Part shown: positions 5,078 through 10,164 of the stretch, one piece after another | How the letters are laid out: the number at the start of each line of letters is the position of its first letter | Numbering within the stretch: the first letter of the stretch is position 1 | Source of the DNA: Syntrophomonadaceae bacterium | GTDB taxonomy: Bacteria; Bacillota; Syntrophomonadia; Syntrophomonadales; Syntrophomonadaceae | DNA length: 10,164 nucleotides | Direction: 5' to 3' | Assembly: GCA_028698695.1 (NCBI GenBank) | Contig: JAQVWB010000056.1 | Coordinates: forward strand, 1-10,164 | The notes under the pieces: generated by a model | What the model was told of the DNA's origin: nothing | The model's input: only the letters and a program-made list of their open reading frames with translations | Databases searched by the model: none | Program-made: the position numbers and the translations under genes

Positions 5078-6163
5078 ATGGATAATATTGAATTGGCCGC
5101 ATTATGTCATTTACATACCATAAATGGCATTGGCAGTCGTACATTAGAGTTAATTAAAAACAGGTTTGGCCGGTTTGATGCCTGTTATGAGGCCGGGTCC
5201 AACCTGCTATATAAGCATTTATCACCGGAAATAGCAGGTTTAATAATAGACTCCAAGTCCAGGAATCAAAATACACTGGATAGAATAAGGGAAAATGGTT
5301 TCGAGGTATTATGTATTGAGGATGAGGAATATCCATTATTACTTCAGACTATTCCAAATCCGCCCTATTTGTTATACTATCGTGGCGAGGTTAATATATT
5401 AAATCAGTTTTGCCTGGCTATTGTTGGAGCTCGGGCGGCAACTGTATATGGCAGAAATTCAGCTCTGAAACTGGGGGAAGAACTTGCTGCTCAGGGTATA
5501 GTGATAACCAGTGGATTGGCTCGGGGCATTGATACGGAAGCTCATCGGGGGGCTCTGAATGCAGGAGGAAAAACTATAGCTGTGTTAGGCAGTGGCCTGA
5601 ATGTAATTTATCCCCGGGAAAACACCAGGTTGTTTAATGAAATCGCGGAAGGTGGAGTAGTAATAAGTGAATTTCCTTTGGATACACCTCCGGAACCTAG
5701 TAATTTCCCGATGCGAAACCGGATTATTTCCGGTTTGAGTCGTGGTGTTGTGGTAGTGGAAGCCCGGGAAAAAAGCGGAGCACTCATAACGGCAGACTTT
5801 GCTTTGGAACAGGGACGTGATGTCTTCGCCTTACCAGGTCCAGTGACCAGTAAAACCAGTATAGGGCCGAACCGTTTAATTCAACAGGGGGCCAAATTAA
5901 TTATTACCGTTCAGGATATTTTGGAGGATTATAGCTGGGAGGGCTTTAGTAAGCCTTCTGAGTCTTTACAACAGGAATTATTATTTGCGTCTCCGCAAGA
6001 AGATAGTATACTACAATGGATAAACTATGAGGGCACTCATATAGATGAAATAATTCAACTTAGTGGTTTAAACATAGGTGAAGTAAGCACTCAATTATTT
6101 AAATATGAACTTCAGGGCATAATTGCATCCATTCCAGGTAATTATTATGTAAGGCTCAGGTAA
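5078..6163 (+). CDS. dprA: DNA-processing protein DprA (Smf)
   Basis: DprA binds incoming single-stranded DNA and loads RecA during natural transformation; it is also widespread in bacteria not known to be transformable. From the ATG at 5078 the protein has 361 residues. An N-terminal helix-hairpin-helix/SAM-like region (about 5-60, with HTINGIGSRTLELI) comes first. The Rossmann-like domain follows, with FCLAIVGARAATVYG (111-125), TSGLARGIDTEAHRGAL (144-160), VLGSGLNVIYP (169-179), NFPMRNRIISGLS (209-221) and KSGALITADFALEQGR (232-247). A C-terminal winged helix of the DprA type spans about 310-360. All family motifs are present, with no truncation. Its stop lies 29 nt before topA, so it probably leads a dprA-topA-trmFO-xerC operon, the order known in Bacilli and many Clostridia. 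Confidence 0.96.
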   Translation: MDNIELAALCHLHTINGIGSRTLELIKNRFGRFDACYEAGSNLLYKHLSPEIAGLIIDSKSRNQNTLDRIRENGFEVLCIEDEEYPLLLQTIPNPPYLLYYRGEVNILNQFCLAIVGARAATVYGRNSALKLGEELAAQGIVITSGLARGIDTEAHRGALNAGGKTIAVLGSGLNVIYPRENTRLFNEIAEGGVVISEFPLDTPPEPSNFPMRNRIISGLSRGVVVVEAREKSGALITADFALEQGRDVFALPGPVTSKTSIGPNRLIQQGAKLIITVQDILEDYSWEGFSKPSESLQQELLFASPQEDSILQWINYEGTHIDEIIQLSGLNIGEVSTQLFKYELQGIIASIPGNYYVRLR

Positions 6164-6192
6164 ATTTAAATTCACTAAAGAGGTGATTGTAG

Positions 6193-8271
6193 TTGGCGGG
6201 AAATACCCTTATTATTGTTGAATCGGCGGCTAAAGCCAAGACCTTAAGTAAGTTTTTAGGTAAAGGTTATCGGATTAAAGCATCAGTGGGTCACATTAAA
6301 GACCTTCCGAAAAGTAAAATTGGCATTGATATAGAAAATGATTTTGAGCCGCAGTATATTACTATTCGGGGCAAGGGAGAACTATTAAAAGAAATCAAGG
6401 ATGAGGCATCAAAAGCTAACCGGGTATTGTTAGCAACTGACCCTGATCGCGAGGGTGAGGCTATAGCCTGGCATTTGCAAAAAGCAATAAAACTTCCTGA
6501 AGACTCTTCCTGCAGAATAGAGTTTCATGAGATTACCAGGGATGCGGTGAAGTCCGCTATTAAGAATCCCAGGCCAGTTGATAATAATCGAGTAAATGCC
6601 CAGCAGGCCAGAAGAATAATGGATCGTCTGGTAGGATATAATCTTAGTCCTCTGCTATGGAGCAAGGTGCGCAAGGGATTAAGTGCGGGCCGGGTACAAT
6701 CGGTAGTAGTCAGGATAATTTGTGAAAGAGAAGAAGAAATCAGAAAATTTGTCAGCGAAGAATACTGGACAGTTGATGTAGATTTAACTGATGTAAAAAA
6801 CAACCGATTTCGGGCTCGTGTAGTCTCTTTTCAAAATGCCAAACTCGAGATACCGGATAGCAAAGCCAAAGATATTATTGAAAACTATTTACTTAAAGCC
6901 AGTTATAAGGTTTCCAAAATTGACTCCAAAGAAAAACGGAAAAAGCCTAATCCCCCATTTACAACCAGTACTATGCAACAGGAAGGCTCCAAACGACTTA
7001 ACTTTTTTAGCAAACGTACCATGAAAGTAGCCCAGGAGCTTTATGAAGGATTGGAAATAGGCAAAGAAGGCACTGGGGGCTTAATAACTTATCTGAGAAC
7101 TGATTCAACCCGGGTGTCCCCTGTAGCCCAGGCCGAAGCTATGGAATATATTAAAGAACATTTTGGAGCAGAGTATGCGCCTGCGACTGCTAATGAATAC
7201 AAAAGTCGCAAAAGCTCACAGGATGCTCATGAAGCTATACGACCAACCTCGGTTTATCGGACTCCGGAAATGGTTAAACCATTTCTTACCCGTGATCAAT
7301 ACCGTCTTTATAAACTAATCTGGGATCGATTTGTCAGCAGTCAGATGACAGCAGCAGTTTTTGATACTATAGCAGTTGAGATTAATGCCGGAGATTATCA
7401 ATTGCGGGCAGCATCTTCGCAGCTGAAATTTGCCGGTTATAAAAAAGTATATAATGAACAGGAGGAGGAAGAGGTAAAAAACCCGATACCTCCACTGAAA
7501 GCCGGTCAAAAGCTGAATCTGAAAGAACTATTGCCGGAACAGCATTTTACTCAACCTCCTCCACGCTATACAGAGGCAAGTCTCGTGAAATTGCTGGAAG
7601 AAAATAACATTGGCCGTCCCAGTACTTATGCGCCCATTATTGATACCATTTTAAAAAGGCATTATGTGGAAAGATTAAATAAACAATTTGTTCCCACCGA
7701 GCTGGGTTTTATAGTAGTAGATTTATTAAAAGGGAATTTTACCGATATTATGAAGGTGGAATTCACAGCTCAAATGGAAGAAGAGCTTGACTTAATCGAA
7801 GAGGGGAGTCTTGATTGGCGCAAAGTAGTCAGGAAGTTTTATGAGCCTTTTGAAGCTGATATGGATAAAGCCAGAGATTTAATTGAAAAGATTGAAGTAA
7901 AGGACGAAGAAGCTGGTAAAGATTGTCCCCAGTGTGGTAAACCATTACTAATAAAATACGGTCGTTTCGGAAAGTTTCTGGCTTGCTCAGGATTCCCTGA
8001 ATGTCGTTATACCGGGTCTATTAATGAAGAAGCCGGTGTAGACTGTCCATTTTGCAGTTCCCCGGTAGCAGTATTAAAAACTAAAAAAGGACGCAGATTT
8101 TATGGATGTACCAGATATCCCGACTGCAATTTCCGCTCCTGGAACAAGCCTACGGGTGAAAAGTGTCCGGTGTGCGGAGAAGCAATGGTGGAGAAGGCAG
8201 ATAAGGGTAATGGAGCTGAGGTTATTTGTCAAAATACTGAATGCAAACATCGTAAAGAAACGAGGGAATAA
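6193..8271 (+). CDS. topA: DNA topoisomerase I (type IA)
   Basis: TopA relaxes negative supercoils by cutting one strand through a 5'-phosphotyrosine link. In this 692-residue protein the Toprim domain contains IIVESAAKAKTL (7-18, with Glu10) and ATDPDREGEAIAWHL (81-95, metal-binding Asp83 and Asp85). The gate region has GLSAGRVQSVVVRIICERE (162-180). The active site GLITYLRTDSTRVS puts the nucleophilic Tyr at residue 300. DAHEAIRPTS (344-353) and NNIGRPSTYAPII (471-483) are also conserved. Three C-terminal zinc ribbons each have four cysteines: 578/581/598/604, 618/621/639/645 and 658/661/679/684. The start is TTG at 6193, behind AGAGGTGA at a spacing of 6 nt. It sits 29 nt after dprA and 2 nt before trmFO, so co-transcription is very likely. 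Confidence 0.98.
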   Translation: MAGNTLIIVESAAKAKTLSKFLGKGYRIKASVGHIKDLPKSKIGIDIENDFEPQYITIRGKGELLKEIKDEASKANRVLLATDPDREGEAIAWHLQKAIKLPEDSSCRIEFHEITRDAVKSAIKNPRPVDNNRVNAQQARRIMDRLVGYNLSPLLWSKVRKGLSAGRVQSVVVRIICEREEEIRKFVSEEYWTVDVDLTDVKNNRFRARVVSFQNAKLEIPDSKAKDIIENYLLKASYKVSKIDSKEKRKKPNPPFTTSTMQQEGSKRLNFFSKRTMKVAQELYEGLEIGKEGTGGLITYLRTDSTRVSPVAQAEAMEYIKEHFGAEYAPATANEYKSRKSSQDAHEAIRPTSVYRTPEMVKPFLTRDQYRLYKLIWDRFVSSQMTAAVFDTIAVEINAGDYQLRAASSQLKFAGYKKVYNEQEEEEVKNPIPPLKAGQKLNLKELLPEQHFTQPPPRYTEASLVKLLEENNIGRPSTYAPIIDTILKRHYVERLNKQFVPTELGFIVVDLLKGNFTDIMKVEFTAQMEEELDLIEEGSLDWRKVVRKFYEPFEADMDKARDLIEKIEVKDEEAGKDCPQCGKPLLIKYGRFGKFLACSGFPECRYTGSINEEAGVDCPFCSSPVAVLKTKKGRRFYGCTRYPDCNFRSWNKPTGEKCPVCGEAMVEKADKGNGAEVICQNTECKHRKETRE

Positions 8272-8273
8272 AT

Positions 8274-9596
8274 TTGTCTGTAGTTAATGTTATAGGTGGT
8301 GGGCTGGCGGGATGCGAAGCTGCTCACCGTATTGCTGCCGAAGGAATTAGGGTTAAACTATGGGAAATGAGACCCCAAAAACCTTCCCCGGTGCATGAAA
8401 CCGGGAATTTGTCCGAACTGGTTTGCAGTAATTCTTTAAAATCTGATATCCAGGGCACTGCCCAGGGTTTGCTGAAAGCGGAAATGCGAATCCTGGGTTC
8501 TCTATTACTCGACTGTGCTGAACAGACCAGAGTACCGGCAGGTTCTGCACTGGCGGTAGACCGCCTGAAGTTTTCGCAGTTGGTAACGGACCGAATTGAG
8601 GCTAATACTTTAATTGAAGTAATAAGAGAAGAAGTGTTAACCATACCCGCCGGTGAGGTTAGCATTATTGCTACTGGACCGCTTACCTCGGAAAAATTCT
8701 GGCAGCATCTGCAAAATATAACTGGCAGTAACCTGTATTTTTTTGATGCAGTCGCCCCCAGTGTCACTGCAGCCAGTCTTAACCGGGAAAAAGTATTTAA
8801 AGCCTCTCGTTATGGCAAGGGGAGTGATGATTACTATAATTGTCCTCTGCAAAAAGAAGAATATGAACATTTTTATGAACAGTTGGTTGCAGCAGATATA
8901 AAAGAAGGACATGCCATTGACAATATACCTTTTTTCAGTGCCTGTACTCCCATTGAAGTAATGGCGCGCCGGGGTATAGATACATTAAGATTTGGTCCTA
9001 TGAGACCAGTGGGTCTTGAAATTCCAGGGGATGATAGCAGACCATATGCAGTTTTACAATTGCGCCAGGAAGATAAGGAAGGTCGAATTTATGGATTGGT
9101 AGGTTTCCAGACCCGGTTACGCTGGGGCGAACAAGACCGGGTATTTCGTTTAATACCGGGATTGGAAAATGCAGAATTTGTGCGGTATGGTGTAATGCAT
9201 CGTAATAGCTATATTAATAGTCCCCGCTTGCTTAATTCCACGCTGCAATTAAAAGATAATCCCAAAATATTTTTTGCCGGGCAAATTACCGGAGTAGAAG
9301 GATATATGGAATCTGCGGCTGCCGGAATAATTGCGGGCATTAATGCAGTAAGGTTTTTGAATGGGCAAAGCCTGCTTACTCCTGAACCGGTTACTATGCT
9401 GGGAGCATTATTGACGTTTATAAGTTCAGCCCGGGAGGATATTTTTCAACCAATTAATGCCAACTTTGGATTATTGCCACCTTTGGAGAAAAACGAGAGA
9501 AACAAAAAACTAAGATATGAAAAATACTCAGAGCGGGCTTTAAACAGTATGATAGAATTTTCAGAATTGTTGCCCGGGATGTTGAATTTTAAATAA
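8274..9596 (+). CDS. trmFO: tRNA (uracil-54-C5)-methyltransferase, folate- and FAD-dependent (TrmFO, formerly Gid)
   Basis: TrmFO makes the ribothymidine at position 54 of the tRNA T-loop. It uses methylenetetrahydrofolate as carbon donor and reduced FAD, unlike the AdoMet enzyme TrmA. The 440-residue protein opens with the FAD-binding VNVIGGGLAGCEAAHRIA (4-21). It carries the family signatures HETGNLSELVCSNSLKSD (41-58) and PFFSACTPIEVMARRG (219-234). Cys51 and Cys224 correspond, with a constant two-residue offset, to the functionally important Cys53 and Cys226 of the B. subtilis enzyme. The C-terminal GQITGVEGYMESAAAGIIAG (336-355) completes the fold. The start is TTG at 8274, with GAGGG at 8262-8266 inside the topA 3' end. 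The length is normal and no lesion is seen. Confidence 0.97.
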   Translation: MSVVNVIGGGLAGCEAAHRIAAEGIRVKLWEMRPQKPSPVHETGNLSELVCSNSLKSDIQGTAQGLLKAEMRILGSLLLDCAEQTRVPAGSALAVDRLKFSQLVTDRIEANTLIEVIREEVLTIPAGEVSIIATGPLTSEKFWQHLQNITGSNLYFFDAVAPSVTAASLNREKVFKASRYGKGSDDYYNCPLQKEEYEHFYEQLVAADIKEGHAIDNIPFFSACTPIEVMARRGIDTLRFGPMRPVGLEIPGDDSRPYAVLQLRQEDKEGRIYGLVGFQTRLRWGEQDRVFRLIPGLENAEFVRYGVMHRNSYINSPRLLNSTLQLKDNPKIFFAGQITGVEGYMESAAAGIIAGINAVRFLNGQSLLTPEPVTMLGALLTFISSAREDIFQPINANFGLLPPLEKNERNKKLRYEKYSERALNSMIEFSELLPGMLNFK

Positions 9597-9641
9597 GCTT
9601 ATGTTAGGATTTGCTTTAGAGTTAGAAAGTAAGGCGATTAG

Positions 9642-10164
9642 ATGATATATTCTCATGTTGACGGATTTATAAACCATTTGAGAATTGAGAAAAGCGCCAG
9701 CCAATTAACTCAGACTAATTATCGGGCTGATTTAACGCAATATCTTCGCTTTTTGTCAGCAAAATATTCTCTGCCTTCGGAAAAATTACCTTTGGAATAC
9801 CTAAACCATAAGATGGTCAGAGAATATTTAGTCGTCATGCAGGATAATGGTTTGAGTCGGGCCACGATGGCCAGAAGATTGGCTGCCTTAAGATCATTTG
9901 TAAAGTATTTATGTCGGGAGAATATATTACCGGGCAATCCTATTGCAGCGGTATCAACCCCCAAGCAGGATAAAAAACTGCCCCATTTTTTATACCCTAT
10001 TGAAATAAAAATGCTGCTGGAAGCTCCGGACACCAGTAACCCAATGGGGAGAAGAGACAAAGCTATTCTGGAAACCCTGTATGCCTGTGGACTTCGGGTA
10101 AGTGAACTGGTGGGCATTGAGGTTAACGATATATTTTTTGATGAAGAACTAATCAAGGTGCATG
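9642..10164 (+). CDS. xerC: Tyrosine recombinase XerC/XerD family (partial, runs off the window)
   Basis: The frame from the ATG at 9642 stays open to the end of the window, giving 174 codons plus one base. The first ~105 residues look like the N-terminal core-binding (SAM-like) domain, with NHLRIEKSASQLTQTNYRAD (11-30) and LSRATMARRLAALRSFVKYL (71-90). The catalytic domain begins with KLPHFLYPIEIKMLL (112-126). RRDKAILETLYACGLRVSEL (137-156) includes the first catalytic Arg, at residue 152. The remaining catalytic residues, including the nucleophilic Tyr, lie beyond the window. AAGG at 9631-9634 is a modest SD. In Bacilli the gene after trmFO is xerC (codV), which resolves chromosome dimers with XerD at dif, so xerC is the likelier paralogue. 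xerD cannot be excluded from this fragment. Confidence 0.9.
   Translation, partial: MIYSHVDGFINHLRIEKSASQLTQTNYRADLTQYLRFLSAKYSLPSEKLPLEYLNHKMVREYLVVMQDNGLSRATMARRLAALRSFVKYLCRENILPGNPIAAVSTPKQDKKLPHFLYPIEIKMLLEAPDTSNPMGRRDKAILETLYACGLRVSELVGIEVNDIFFDEELIKVH

Noticed and set aside
8324..8767. Long reverse-strand open frame inside trmFO.
   Set aside because: It lies wholly within a well-recognised gene, has no SD or family resemblance, and is a shadow of the coding strand.
9601..9645. A 14-codon ORF overlapping the xerC start in an ATGA arrangement.
   Set aside because: It has no SD, no recognisable content and is short enough to occur by chance. It is more likely plain leader sequence.
9719..10156. 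Reverse-strand open frame of 145 codons at the window end.
   Set aside because: The + strand of the same stretch encodes a clear XerC/XerD N-terminal region, so the reverse frame is a shadow.

Overview
The window is a chromosomal segment of an endospore-forming, low-to-moderate G+C Firmicute, most probably of the class Clostridia. A Syntrophomonas-like lineage is a guess from general resemblance only. The evidence is the order ftsZ - spoIIGA - sigE - sigG, followed by dprA - topA - trmFO - xerC, all on the + strand. Both blocks are classic Firmicute arrangements. Many starts are TTG or GTG (spoIIGA GTG; sigG, topA and trmFO TTG), each judged by a Shine-Dalgarno sequence.

Region 1 (1-2981) is the cell-division and sporulation block. 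It opens with the last 33 codons of ftsZ, recognised by its C-terminal conserved peptide, followed by a clean intrinsic terminator. A promoter-like stretch has an unusual 21-bp spacer and Spo0A-box-like sequences. Next come spoIIGA (pro-sigma-E protease) and sigE (mother-cell sigma factor, made with a pro-sequence), and then sigG (late forespore sigma factor). A 53-codon single-membrane-span ORF overlaps the sigG stop by 8 nt and is not a family I recognise.

Region 2 (2982-5077) is accessory in character. It holds a solitary beta-class DNA amino-methyltransferase with its own promoter-like site inside a dyad and no visible restriction partner. Downstream is about 260 bp of non-coding DNA rich in inverted repeats. 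It includes seven full or partial copies of an AGTCAGGT-type half-site, several of them exactly 10 bp apart and arranged in opposing orientations around an A/T tract. A convergent 56-codon ORF of unknown function follows on the - strand, and then an A/T-rich leader for dprA.

Region 3 (5078-10164) is the DNA-processing block: dprA (ssDNA binding, RecA loading), topA (topoisomerase I with three zinc ribbons), trmFO (folate/FAD tRNA m5U54 methyltransferase) and the first 174 codons of a xerC/xerD-type tyrosine recombinase cut by the window end. Tight spacing (29, 2 and 45 nt) suggests one operon. By analogy with Bacillus, hslV-hslU-codY may follow, but that lies outside the window.

The housekeeping and sporulation genes look intact and ordinary. 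The parts least explained are the repeat array at 4397-4582, the orphan methyltransferase and the two small ORFs.
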